From NCBI GenBank assembly GCA_964455375.1, contig CAYVXE010000039.1, positions 1 through 33,192 on the forward strand: a stretch of DNA of 33,192 bases. Reading direction: 5' to 3'. The first letter of the stretch is position 1. Each line of letters starts with the position of its first letter. Positions 16,065 to 24,606 of the stretch are shown here, piece after piece. The notes under the pieces were generated by a model, which saw only the letters and a list, made by a program, of their open reading frames with translations, had not been told where the DNA came from and searched no databases. The position numbers were made by a program, and so were the translations under genes. The stretch is from CAYVXE01 sp964455375 (GTDB lineage Bacteria; Zhuqueibacterota; Zhuqueibacteria; Oceanimicrobiales; Oceanimicrobiaceae).

Positions 16065-18686
16065 ATGACGTCGTCTTCCTCAAACTCGGTGACAGGAAAT
16101 GACCGGACCCCGGAGGTCAAATGCCAATCTATTCTTATCGTCGATGATGACCGGGCATTTGCTCGAATTGTGCAAAAACTACTGCGCAAATACAGCTACC
16201 ACACACATTGCGTCTTTTCAGGCAAAGCAGCGAAGCAATGGCTAAACAAAAATCGCTGCACCTTGATGTTACTGGATTTTCATCTGCCCGACATGACCGG
16301 CCTTGAAATCATTAAATCGCTCGACAAGAAAAAAGACAACATCCCCTACATTATGCTGACAGCCGAAGACGATACGAAGTTAGCGGTTAAATTCATGAAA
16401 TTCGGAGCACGGGATTACCTCGTAAAAGAAAAAGGGATTTTTGATTTATTGCCGGGTGTGATCACACAGGTTCTTGAACAAATCGAAACCGAAGAACGAC
16501 TGAAAAAATCTCAGCAAGAAATTTCCGCTTTGCTTTCCGGAACCCGGTCGGTCTTAAAACATCATAAATTCGAGAAAGCAGCAGAAATATTATTCAATTC
16601 CTGCAAATCCTTAATTGGCGCAACAGCCGGATTCATTGCTTTGCCAAATGAAAACTTTGTCTTCTTTTTGGATCCGGGAGAATTGAAATGTAACATTGAA
16701 CCGGCAATGCTAATGCCAACACATGGTTTGCGTAAGGAAGCTTTCTACAGTGGTAAAACAATGTACGAAAATCATTTCCGGGGAAGTAAATGGGCAAAGC
16801 ACTTACCCGCAGGACACGTCCATCTGGACAACGTGTTAATTTCACCTCTCGTCACCGATAAAAAAACGGTCGGATTCTTCTGTCTGGTAAATAAAAAAAG
16901 TACCTTCGATGACAATGACGCCAAAATGGCTACAGCTTTCACAGAATTGGCTGCCGTTGCCTTGCAAAACAGTAAAACTTTGGAATTTTTAAAAAACAGC
17001 GAACGCAACGCCAGGCAACTGTTTGAATATTCCCCGAACGGTTTATGGGTGGAAGATTATAGAGGTGCAAAAAACTACCTGGAGGAATTAGAAAGAAAGG
17101 GAATTCATGATTTCGATGACTATTTTAAAAAAAACCCGGATTCATTAAAAGCCTGCGCACAAAAAATCCAAGTATTGGATGTCAACAGGACAGCTTTAAA
17201 CATGTATCAAGCAACAAGCAAAAAAGAATTATTGGGTAACCTGGACAAAACATTCACAAAAAAATCGTTTGATAATTTTAAAGATGAGATGGTCGCCATT
17301 GCCTGCGGTAGAAATCACTTTGAACATGAAGCAGAGGTGAAAACGCTTTCCGGTGAAATCAGAAACGTTTTTCTGCGGCTATCTATTCAACAAACGAAGG
17401 AAAATGAAAATGACTATTCAAATGTCCTGGTGTCAACAATAGACATTACCCAACGCAAATTGGCCGAGGAAGCGCTAAAGCAAAGCCACAGAGAAACCGA
17501 ACAACTCCTAACAGCCATTTCATCCATACTCATCGGTGTTGGAGCCGACAATAAAGTCACTCGTTGGAATGAAGCCGCTGAAAACAACTTCGGCATTTCC
17601 AAATCGCATGCCCTCGGGGAAAGATTCTCAACGTTGAAAATTAAATGGGATTGGAACATTGTTTGTGAACAAATTAAACAATGCCGAAACAAGAAGCAGC
17701 CGACAAATATAAATGATATTCAGTACACTCATAAAAATGGCTCGGAAGGATTTTTGAATATCATTATAAACCCGTTGACACAACAACAGACAGAAAAAAT
17801 CAGTGGCTATCTTCTTCTGGCTTACGACATTACCAATAGAAAAATTCTGGAGAATCAACTGGCACAGGCGCAAAAATTAGAATCCATAGGTCAATTGGCA
17901 GCAGGCATTGCGCATGAAATCAATACCCCGATGCAGTACATCAACGATAATACGACTTTTCTCAAAAAGGCTTTTACGCATTACAACTCACTGGTTCAAG
18001 AAACACGACGATTATTAGAAAAAACCAATGATGCCAATCCTGATAATGATTTCCAACAAAAATTAACGAATCTCCTGAAACAATCAGAACTGGATTTTCT
18101 ACTGAACGAAACACCCCAAGCCATTGAAGAAACGCTTACCGGGATTGAAAGAGTTACAAAAATTGTCAAGGCAATGAAAGAGTTCTCTCACCCCGGACAA
18201 GAGGACAAAACATTTATCGATATTAACAAGGCCATTGAAAGCACTATCGCAATTAGCAAAAACGAATATAAATATGTTGCTGATCTAAAAACCGACTTTG
18301 ACCGTAAATTGCCACGTGTCGAATGTCTTCCTGGTGAATTTAACCAGGTCATTTTAAACATTGTCATAAACGCCACGCATGCCATAAAAGATGTTGTGGA
18401 ACAAGACTGGAACAAAAAAGGGACCATTACAATTACCACAAAACAGGAAGACAATTGGGCTGTCATCCAAATCGCTGACACCGGTAACGGTATTCCCGAA
18501 AAAATTCGCACCAAAGTATTCGACCCATTTTTTACCACCAAAGAGGTGGGCAAAGGAACCGGACAGGGTTTGGCGATTTCACACGATGTTATCGTTGTAA
18601 AACACAAAGGAACGTTAACATTCGAATCTGAAATGGGCAAGGGAACAACGTTTACCATAAGACTACCAATAACCCAAACGAATTGA
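16065..18686 (+). CDS. Receiver-first sensor histidine kinase (REC-GAF-PAS-PAS-HisKA-HATPase)
   Basis: An 873-residue soluble kinase. In order: receiver (20-135; acidic D27-D29, acceptor D71 in LLDFHLPD, T99, K121), a coiled-coil linker, a GAF-like domain (about 160-305), a PAS domain (about 315-465) with a long inserted N-terminal part, a second PAS (about 478-592), HisKA with H617 in GIAHEINTP, and an ATPase domain with N box (NQVILNIVINATHAI), G1 DTGNGI (805-810), FDPFFTTK and G2 GTGQGLAIS. The start at 16065 is preferred over an ATG at 16044 inside glpK; it leaves only 4 bases after the glpK stop. Transcription with glpK is likely. Same overall plan as the 1424 gene; no separate regulator is adjacent. 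The cue is unknown. Confidence 0.93.
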   Translation: MTSSSSNSVTGNDRTPEVKCQSILIVDDDRAFARIVQKLLRKYSYHTHCVFSGKAAKQWLNKNRCTLMLLDFHLPDMTGLEIIKSLDKKKDNIPYIMLTAEDDTKLAVKFMKFGARDYLVKEKGIFDLLPGVITQVLEQIETEERLKKSQQEISALLSGTRSVLKHHKFEKAAEILFNSCKSLIGATAGFIALPNENFVFFLDPGELKCNIEPAMLMPTHGLRKEAFYSGKTMYENHFRGSKWAKHLPAGHVHLDNVLISPLVTDKKTVGFFCLVNKKSTFDDNDAKMATAFTELAAVALQNSKTLEFLKNSERNARQLFEYSPNGLWVEDYRGAKNYLEELERKGIHDFDDYFKKNPDSLKACAQKIQVLDVNRTALNMYQATSKKELLGNLDKTFTKKSFDNFKDEMVAIACGRNHFEHEAEVKTLSGEIRNVFLRLSIQQTKENENDYSNVLVSTIDITQRKLAEEALKQSHRETEQLLTAISSILIGVGADNKVTRWNEAAENNFGISKSHALGERFSTLKIKWDWNIVCEQIKQCRNKKQPTNINDIQYTHKNGSEGFLNIIINPLTQQQTEKISGYLLLAYDITNRKILENQLAQAQKLESIGQLAAGIAHEINTPMQYINDNTTFLKKAFTHYNSLVQETRRLLEKTNDANPDNDFQQKLTNLLKQSELDFLLNETPQAIEETLTGIERVTKIVKAMKEFSHPGQEDKTFIDINKAIESTIAISKNEYKYVADLKTDFDRKLPRVECLPGEFNQVILNIVINATHAIKDVVEQDWNKKGTITITTKQEDNWAVIQIADTGNGIPEKIRTKVFDPFFTTKEVGKGTGQGLAISHDVIVVKHKGTLTFESEMGKGTTFTIRLPITQTN

Positions 18687-18832
18687 TGGCGCCACATTTT
18701 TCAAATATTCACCCATTCAAACCGTGCAATTCTTTAGGGAGACAAAAAAGCCATTTTCGAGATAAAGAGACGGTCGAACGCTGAGGCTCAATCAATAGAC
18801 ATGCGTTTCCTATTAACGTTACCTACCAGGTT

Positions 18833-18937
18833 GTCATTTCTACGGATCACAGCGGAGGAGAAATCTGACTTCGTATGATTCTGCTCATATACACATTAGG
18901 CCAGATTTCTCCCCGGCGACTACCAGGTCGACATCAC
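18833..18937. repeat. Decayed copy of the intergenic inverted repeat
   Basis: Within the 354-base gap between two convergent transcription units. Starts GTCATTTC and ends near TCGACATCAC; inside, GGAGAAATCTG (18857-18867) and CAGATTTCTCC (18902-18912) pair perfectly over 11 bases around a 34-base loop. The layout (GTCA end, GCGGAG block, ATCTG/CAGAT arms) parallels the element at 76-145, but the outer ends have drifted. The rest of the gap, 18687-19040, shows no gene. Confidence 0.5.
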
Positions 18938-19040
18938 ACTGGTTCTGTTTGAATGATATATCAACTCTGACAGGGATTGCACAACTGTAATTAGGAATCA
19001 CAACACCGCTACCGGCATCGTTTCTTCACAGAATGAAACT

Positions 19041-19793
19041 TCACCAACCGAGCTTCCGGCGCAGTTTTTTACCTGCTGACCGACTGATAATCAGGTTGCT
19101 GCCCTGTTTGTCACGCACCGTCATCTTGTATCCGCCGGCAAACCAGGCTTCGATGCTTTTAACATAATCCAGATTCACAATGGTTGAGCGGTGAATTCGG
19201 AAAAACTTTTCCGGGTCCAGGCGGTGTTCCAGATCCTCCAGCGTGTAATTAATCAGAAAGTTTGTATCTGTTAAATACGCAAAAATGAGTTTGTCGCGGC
19301 TGGCAAAATAGACAATGTCATCGACGGAAAGAATGTAGATTTTATCACCGATTTTGGAAGGAATTCGCAGCAGGTACGGCTCTTTCGGCTGCAAGTGCGA
19401 CAACAGCGCCTGCACATCCCATGACTCCGGTGCATTATTTGCCAACCGCTCACGGACTCGCGCCACCGCCTGCTGCAGACGCTCATTGGAAAACGGTTTC
19501 AACAAATAATCCACAGCCCCAATCTGAAAAGCCTCAACCGCATGCCGGTCGAAAGCGGTGGTGAAAATAACCGCCGGTTTGTGTGAAAGAAACCGCAACA
19601 CATCCAGCCCTGAAATATCCGAGAGATGAATGTCCAGGAAAACGACGTCGGGTTTGAGAGCCTCAATTTGGCGAACCGCTTCTTCGCCGGTCGTACAGGT
19701 GGCAATGAGCTGTATACCGGAAATTCCGCTCAGGAGCTCTTGCAGCCGTTCAGCGGCAGGCTGCTCATCTTCGACGATTATCACTTTGGTCAT
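19041..19793 (-). CDS. LytTR-family response regulator
   Basis: A 250-residue two-component regulator. The receiver (1-118) has E8/D9, acceptor D54 (FLDIHLSDISG), T79 and K99 (YLLKPF). The LytTR DNA-binding domain occupies about 145-250, with IYFASRDKLIFAYL, a TLEDLEHRLDPEKFFRIHRS segment, and NLDYVKSIE. LytTR regulators bind direct repeats upstream of their targets. Its start overlaps the stop of the LytS-type kinase gene by 4 bases, so the two form a classical pair. The operon begins with a bactofilin-like gene, a plausible target or co-regulated function. Confidence 0.95.
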   Translation of the reverse strand: MTKVIIVEDEQPAAERLQELLSGISGIQLIATCTTGEEAVRQIEALKPDVVFLDIHLSDISGLDVLRFLSHKPAVIFTTAFDRHAVEAFQIGAVDYLLKPFSNERLQQAVARVRERLANNAPESWDVQALLSHLQPKEPYLLRIPSKIGDKIYILSVDDIVYFASRDKLIFAYLTDTNFLINYTLEDLEHRLDPEKFFRIHRSTIVNLDYVKSIEAWFAGGYKMTVRDKQGSNLIISRSAGKKLRRKLGW

Positions 19794-20902
19794 AGGGTTT
19801 GCAAGGGTATTTTTATGTCAACCCGGGTTCCGGAATCCGGCACCGGCACGATGGATAACAATTTTTTTTGTCCGAAAAATAACGCCAGCCTGGTTGAAAT
19901 GTTTTCCAGCGCATGACCGGGTAACGGAAGTTGCTGCAACCGTTGCGCAGAGATGCCCGCACCGTCATCAGAGACAGACATGACAACGTACGCCGCGTTC
20001 CGATTCACCGAAAAATGCAGGTGCAGCGGCTGGTTGCGGTCAACCCAACCGTGACGTATTGCATTTTCAATGAGCGGTTGCATGATCAACCCGGGGACAC
20101 TTAACTCTTTCGGGGATGCAGACACACTCCATTTTATCACCAATTTTTCACCAAAACGTGCCTGCAACAATTCCACGTACTGCTTTGTAAACTCGATTTC
20201 CTGTTGAAGGTCAACTTTCTCGCGTTGGGAATTTTGAAACATGTAGCGCAAAATGTCACTCAATTGCAGCAGCAGTTTTTCAGCCCGTTCCGTATCGCTG
20301 CGCAGAATGGCAACGATGGTGTTCAGCGAATTAAATAGAAAATGCGGTTCGATCTGAGCGCGCAGGGCCGACAACTCCGCCTGCTGCACCGCCTGTCTCC
20401 GGACATTTTGCTGCCAGCGCATCTCGATGTAACTTCCCAGCACACTCACCAGTCCGATCAAAAAGATTCCCGTAAAAAAACCGGTGAGCACGGTCCTGAC
20501 CTCCCCGGTCAAAAGAGAATCGAAACTTTCTCCGGTAAATGGAAAAGAGATGAGATGCAGAAAACCCAGCCTGAGTTGCTCGGCGATGGCCAATTTCCAG
20601 GTGTGTGCGGGTATCAGGATGATGGTCTGAAAAACGAGTCCCAGCAGGTAAGCTACCCCCAAGGCACTGGCATACAAAAGCGTTCTTAACAGAACCTGCT
20701 GGGCGGTAGAAAAGACCGACAGCCTCGCGGTAAAAAATCGTCTTACCAGCCCGAAAGTCCCAAACAAACAGACGCTATAAAAGTACCCGGCTACAATGGC
20801 ACGGGGGGCGCTGTCTGTTTTGCCAAGGATAAAAAAGGAAAGCAGGGCGCCGACCAGAAGGACGGCGCCAGCGATCCAAATCATGCGCGGTAAAGGTTTC
20901 AT
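19790..20902 (-). CDS. LytS/YehU-type sensor histidine kinase
   Basis: A 370-residue membrane kinase. Four hydrophobic segments (about 6-26, 36-56, 78-98, 140-160) form the sensor part with almost no extracytoplasmic domain. The His_kinase domain has phospho-acceptor H187 in QIEPHFLFNSLNTI, and the ATPase part contains MQPLIENAIRHGW and DDGAGI. This subgroup signals to LytTR regulators, and one is encoded directly downstream with a 4-base overlap. Upstream, the bactofilin-like gene ends only 5 bases before its start, so a single transcript 22023 to 19041 is likely. The ligand is not evident; the membrane-embedded sensor suggests a membrane-state or small hydrophobic cue, which is inferred. 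Confidence 0.94.
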   Translation of the reverse strand: MKPLPRMIWIAGAVLLVGALLSFFILGKTDSAPRAIVAGYFYSVCLFGTFGLVRRFFTARLSVFSTAQQVLLRTLLYASALGVAYLLGLVFQTIILIPAHTWKLAIAEQLRLGFLHLISFPFTGESFDSLLTGEVRTVLTGFFTGIFLIGLVSVLGSYIEMRWQQNVRRQAVQQAELSALRAQIEPHFLFNSLNTIVAILRSDTERAEKLLLQLSDILRYMFQNSQREKVDLQQEIEFTKQYVELLQARFGEKLVIKWSVSASPKELSVPGLIMQPLIENAIRHGWVDRNQPLHLHFSVNRNAAYVVMSVSDDGAGISAQRLQQLPLPGHALENISTRLALFFGQKKLLSIVPVPDSGTRVDIKIPLQTL

Positions 20903-20907
20903 TTAAA

Positions 20908-22023
20908 TTAAGCCGCTTTTTTTACACGCATATTCCAAATGTAAGCAACTAAGCTGCCCATACCGAAGCAGATAAAAATCACATCAAACAACCATCCGAT
21001 TGCCGGCAGCTCAGGAACCAACGCCACCACCACAATACCCAAAAGCAACGGTAAGATCAAATGCCCCTGACGCCCATTCTTTTGCAACCCCTTAAGGATC
21101 ATATCTCCGAAGAAAAGGGCGCTGAAAACAAAACTTAAATACATTAAGATAAAATACACAGCCAGCAAAATCAAGCCCAGCGGAATCGTAAGAACCAGGA
21201 GAAGCAAAATCAAAACAGCTACAGGCATGGCTACAAACGCCAGAAAGCCGACACCGGTATTTTGCCACAATCTTTGCCTTGCGAACGTTAAATAATCGTA
21301 GAGAAAATTTTTGAAAAACACAACCAAAACCAGTCCGGTAATAAAGGCGGCAACCAGGGACCAATAGAAAAAGGAAGAACGGTAGAATTTTTTCGGTGGT
21401 TTGATGACAATTTCCAGATTTGCTGGGAGGTTTTTTATTTTGGAACGATCCGGTTTGTAGGGCAGAGTCAATTTCGTGCCCTCCCCGGCATTGTAATCCG
21501 GGCCGAACGTAAATTCAGGCGTTTTTAGCGACACGCTTTTACCGACCTCGCCGTTCAGGTGAACCTCACCAACACCACCCTGAATATTTCCGTCAATGCG
21601 GCCTCCTTCAATCCATAGCTTTCCAGTCCCCACATACAGATTACCTTTGATATGCGCCTGAGGGCCAATGCGCACCTCACCGCTGAAAGCAATTACATCG
21701 CCATCGACCTCACCATCTACACGCAAGCTCCTCGAGAAGCTTATCAACTGGTCGCCGACTTTCCCGCGCACCGTCACCTCACGACACGAAACCACGACGT
21801 CTTCCGTGACCGTGCCTCCGATGGAAATGGTTTCGCAACCGGCAAAAACATCCCCGAGTACAACACCGTCGATATTTACGGTTCGACTTCCGGCAAATAA
21901 ATCCGACTGCAAGGTATCCCCTTCCGCAACACGGACAGTTTCCGCCCCCTGATATTTTGCCGCATACGTTGGTTGTAAGAGAAAGAGCGGCAGGCAAAAT
22001 ACCGCTAAAATAAATTTTTTCAT
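20908..22023 (-). CDS. Exported bactofilin-like (polymer-forming) protein with C-terminal membrane domain
   Basis: A 371-residue protein. A signal peptide (1-21, cut after TYA) is followed by a right-handed beta-helix of short repeats, about 30-170, with the bactofilin rhythm of Gly-turns (VDGEVDGDVIAFSGEVRIG, then IKGNLYVGTGKLWIEGGRID). Hydrophobic helices follow at about 217-237, 258-283, 285-306, 321-339 and 343-362. Cytoplasmic bactofilins polymerise into filaments; this version would place the helix outside the cytoplasm, tethered by a membrane domain. The ribosome site AGGAGG before the ATG supports the start. It is first in an operon with a LytS/LytTR pair. The function is unknown; an envelope-stress or structural role is inferred. 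Confidence 0.85.
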   Translation of the reverse strand: MKKFILAVFCLPLFLLQPTYAAKYQGAETVRVAEGDTLQSDLFAGSRTVNIDGVVLGDVFAGCETISIGGTVTEDVVVSCREVTVRGKVGDQLISFSRSLRVDGEVDGDVIAFSGEVRIGPQAHIKGNLYVGTGKLWIEGGRIDGNIQGGVGEVHLNGEVGKSVSLKTPEFTFGPDYNAGEGTKLTLPYKPDRSKIKNLPANLEIVIKPPKKFYRSSFFYWSLVAAFITGLVLVVFFKNFLYDYLTFARQRLWQNTGVGFLAFVAMPVAVLILLLLVLTIPLGLILLAVYFILMYLSFVFSALFFGDMILKGLQKNGRQGHLILPLLLGIVVVALVPELPAIGWLFDVIFICFGMGSLVAYIWNMRVKKAA

Positions 22024-22285
22024 GACAGCACCTCCTGTTTTTTGTTTTCATGCATAATATAATGAAAAACGTGCAACGTCAAAGCTCTATGGTCCTGACG
22101 GTCGTTTTTGGTGGCTCAATGGTCATATTTCTCTCCGGATGGCTTGTATAGATTTTCAGTTGATTCCTATCATTAAGAAGATTAAAAGATATTTCTCAAA
22201 AATAAGAAAAAACACCGGACTACCGCACACCATTAACTGTCGTTTTATCAAACACATAGACATCCAGTCCCGAGTACCGATTTTA

Positions 22286-22301
22286 TGGCACGCAATTTGA
22301 A
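22286..22301 (+). promoter_or_regulatory. Possible sigma-54-like promoter upstream of iorA (weak)
   Basis: TGGCACG-CAAT-TTGAA matches the sigma-54 -24 box fully and has the exact GG-N10 spacing, but the -12 GC is GA. It lies 87 bases before the iorA ATG, in the 365-base gap 22024-22388, where I see no gene and nothing else distinctive. The missing C at -12 makes activity doubtful. Confidence 0.2.
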
Positions 22302-22388
22302 ATCCCCTTTGTGCCTTGTTCAAAAATCGAGGCTTGAAATAGAAAAACGCAAGTTAATGAAACAATAGACTTTCACTACGGAGGTTCT

Positions 22389-23996
22389 ATGTCAGACGTC
22401 GTTTTACTCGGCGATGAGGCTGTGGCCATGGGCGCTATCCATGCTGGACTTTCTTCAGCATACGCCTATCCGGGAACGCCATCTACGGAAATCATGGAAT
22501 ATCTCATCCGCTACTCGCAAAAACACCAAACACCCGTTGCTCAATGGTGTACAAATGAAAAAACCGCCTACGAGGCTGCACTGGGAACCTCTTTCGCTGG
22601 AAAGAGAAGTCTGGTTGCCATGAAACATGTAGGGTTAAATGTCGCAGCAGACCCGTTCATAAATTCGGCCATCGTGTCTATACATGGCGGCATGGTTTTA
22701 GTGGTGGCGGACGACCCCGGGATGCACAGTTCGCAAAACGAACAGGACAGCCGTTACTTCGCTGATTTCGCTAGAATCGTCTGCCTGGAACCCGCAAACC
22801 AGCAGGAAGCTTATGAGATGACCCGGGAGGCCTTTGACCTCTCGGAGAAATTTCAAATTCCAGTCATGATTCGCCTGGTCACGCGTCTGGCACACAGCCG
22901 TTCCGTTGTGTCCGTTGGTGAACCGCGTCATGAAAATTCAATCGATAAAGTGCCGCGGCCAAACTCCTGGATTCTTTTGCCCTCTAATGCACGGGTTCAA
23001 TGGCACGATTTATTAGATACGCAACAGCATTTGAAAAATCTTTCTGAGAAATCGCCATACAACCGCCTGGAATTGAATCCTGAATTTAAGGACTATGGTG
23101 TCATCACGACCGGTCTGGCAAAAAATTATTACCTGGAAAACCTACCGGAATTGCGTGAGAAACCGTCACATCTGCATATCAGTGTGTACCCGCTACCGGT
23201 CAATAAAATCCGCGCACTTGCGGAACACGTCAAAAAGATCCTTGTCCTCGAAGAAGGTTACCCGTTTCTGGAACGGTATCTGCGCGGCATCCTGCCGGTG
23301 CCCGTGAAAATTATCGGCAAAGAATCAGGGGATGTCCCCCCGGAAGGCGAATTGACGCCTGACAATATCCGGCCGGTCTTAGGATTATCTGAGCGTAAAG
23401 GTATCTCACATCCCAACTTACATCTTGTGACACGTCCGCCGCAACTCTGTCCCGGTTGCCCGCACGCCGACACCTACGATGCCATAAAAAAGGCGCTGTC
23501 TGCTTACGACAACTCCATGGTGACATCTGACATCGGCTGTTATACGCTAGGTGCGCTTCCACCCTATTCCGCCATCGAATCGACGGTCTGTATGGGCGCT
23601 TCCGTCGGCATGGCCAAAGGCGCCAGCGAAGCAGGCTTTCATCCGGTACTGGCGGTCATCGGTGACAGTACATTTTTACACTCCGGCGTTACACCGCTCA
23701 TGGACGCGGTAGCGCACAATACCAACATGACCCTGCTCATTCTCGACAATGAAACGGTAGGTATGACCGGCGGACAGCCGACAATTTTACCGGCGTCACG
23801 ACTGGAGCCACTCATTCTCGGTCTCGGTGTACCCAAAGATCACGTCCATATTTTGACGACACACCGGAGGTTTACCGATCATAACAGCGATGTCATTCGA
23901 GCCGAAATAAACTACGACGGGCTGTCAGTGATCATTGCGGTGCGGGAATGTATTGAAACGGCCAAACGCCACAGACGGGAAGGAGTAAAAAAATGA
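22389..23996 (+). CDS. iorA: Indolepyruvate:ferredoxin oxidoreductase alpha subunit, no ferredoxin domain
   Basis: A 535-residue TPP enzyme subunit that oxidatively decarboxylates indolepyruvate and other aryl pyruvates to acyl-CoA, paired with IorB. Seen: the N-terminal pyrimidine-binding domain (AYPGTPSTEI at 26-35), the central region with CPGCPH (C354, C357), and the TPP pyrophosphate motif GDSTFLHSG (from G425) to LDNETVGMTG (D453/N454). Classic IorA continues for ~80-100 residues as a two-cluster ferredoxin domain; this one stops at VIIAVRECIETAKRH, right where that domain would begin. The stop is not an obvious frameshift because iorB starts at once (4-base overlap). Shorter IorA homologues of similar size exist in Bacteroidota, so this is probably a genuine subtype using a separate ferredoxin. 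A GGAGG ribosome site is present. Confidence 0.93.
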   Translation: MSDVVLLGDEAVAMGAIHAGLSSAYAYPGTPSTEIMEYLIRYSQKHQTPVAQWCTNEKTAYEAALGTSFAGKRSLVAMKHVGLNVAADPFINSAIVSIHGGMVLVVADDPGMHSSQNEQDSRYFADFARIVCLEPANQQEAYEMTREAFDLSEKFQIPVMIRLVTRLAHSRSVVSVGEPRHENSIDKVPRPNSWILLPSNARVQWHDLLDTQQHLKNLSEKSPYNRLELNPEFKDYGVITTGLAKNYYLENLPELREKPSHLHISVYPLPVNKIRALAEHVKKILVLEEGYPFLERYLRGILPVPVKIIGKESGDVPPEGELTPDNIRPVLGLSERKGISHPNLHLVTRPPQLCPGCPHADTYDAIKKALSAYDNSMVTSDIGCYTLGALPPYSAIESTVCMGASVGMAKGASEAGFHPVLAVIGDSTFLHSGVTPLMDAVAHNTNMTLLILDNETVGMTGGQPTILPASRLEPLILGLGVPKDHVHILTTHRRFTDHNSDVIRAEINYDGLSVIIAVRECIETAKRHRREGVKK

Positions 23997-24565
23997 AATA
24001 TGACGTCATTTTAGCCGGAGTAGGCGGTCAGGGTGTGCTTTCGGTTTCCGCCATAATAGCCTCTTCAGCGATGCAAGAGGGCTTGCACGTGAAACAATCG
24101 GAAGTCCACGGCATGTCGCAACGTGGCGGTGCGGTTTATACCAATCTGCGTATATCGGACGAAACCATTTACAGCGACCTCATTCCACATGGCTCTGCTT
24201 CCATGATTTTAAGCATGGAACCGTTGGAAAGTCTGCGCTATCTGGATTATCTCGAAAAAAATGGCCATCTGATTACGTCGTCTAATCCGGAAATCAACAT
24301 AGATGATTATCCCGACTTAGACGAGCTTCTTGGAAAAATCAGAACCTTTCCCCACACCACCATCGTTGACGCCCACAAACTTGCCATTCAGGCAGGATCC
24401 GGTCGTGCCACGAACATGGTGTTAGCGGGAGCCGCTTCACATTTTCTGCCCATTCAGGAAGCAACCATGCAGCAGTTAATCAAAGACCTCTTTGCCAGGA
24501 AAGGTGAAAAGGTCGTGGATACCAACCTGAAGGCATTCCGGTTGGGGAGAGAGCAAAGAGAGTAA
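23993..24565 (+). CDS. iorB: Indolepyruvate:ferredoxin oxidoreductase beta subunit
   Basis: A 190-residue gamma-domain subunit of 2-oxoacid:ferredoxin oxidoreductases. The N-terminal GVGGQGVLSVSAIIASSA and the SEVHGMSQRGGAVYTNLRIS segment are diagnostic. It partners IorA to oxidise aryl pyruvates derived from tryptophan, phenylalanine and tyrosine to the corresponding acyl-CoA. The start overlaps the iorA stop by 4 bases (ATGA), indicating coupled translation. The length is normal for the family. The phenylacetate-CoA ligase gene that often accompanies iorAB is not in the window. Confidence 0.95.
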   Translation: MKYDVILAGVGGQGVLSVSAIIASSAMQEGLHVKQSEVHGMSQRGGAVYTNLRISDETIYSDLIPHGSASMILSMEPLESLRYLDYLEKNGHLITSSNPEINIDDYPDLDELLGKIRTFPHTTIVDAHKLAIQAGSGRATNMVLAGAASHFLPIQEATMQQLIKDLFARKGEKVVDTNLKAFRLGREQRE

Positions 24566-24575
24566 GCCGGAATGT

Positions 24576-24606
24576 CGATCGCAGATCGCTGATTTTGTAT
24601 AAAATC
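24576..24606. terminator. Weak terminator region between iorB and the ABC cluster
   Basis: CGATC-GCA-GATCG (24576-24588) is followed by CTGATTTT, and GATTTT-GTAT-AAAATC (24591-24606) forms a second short palindrome running into the stop of the convergent permease gene. Either could end transcription from both sides; stems are short. Confidence 0.4.

Noticed and set aside
18188..18697. 169-codon minus-strand frame
   Set aside because: Shadow of the kinase ATPase domain; composition rich in Ser, Thr and Val with no motif.
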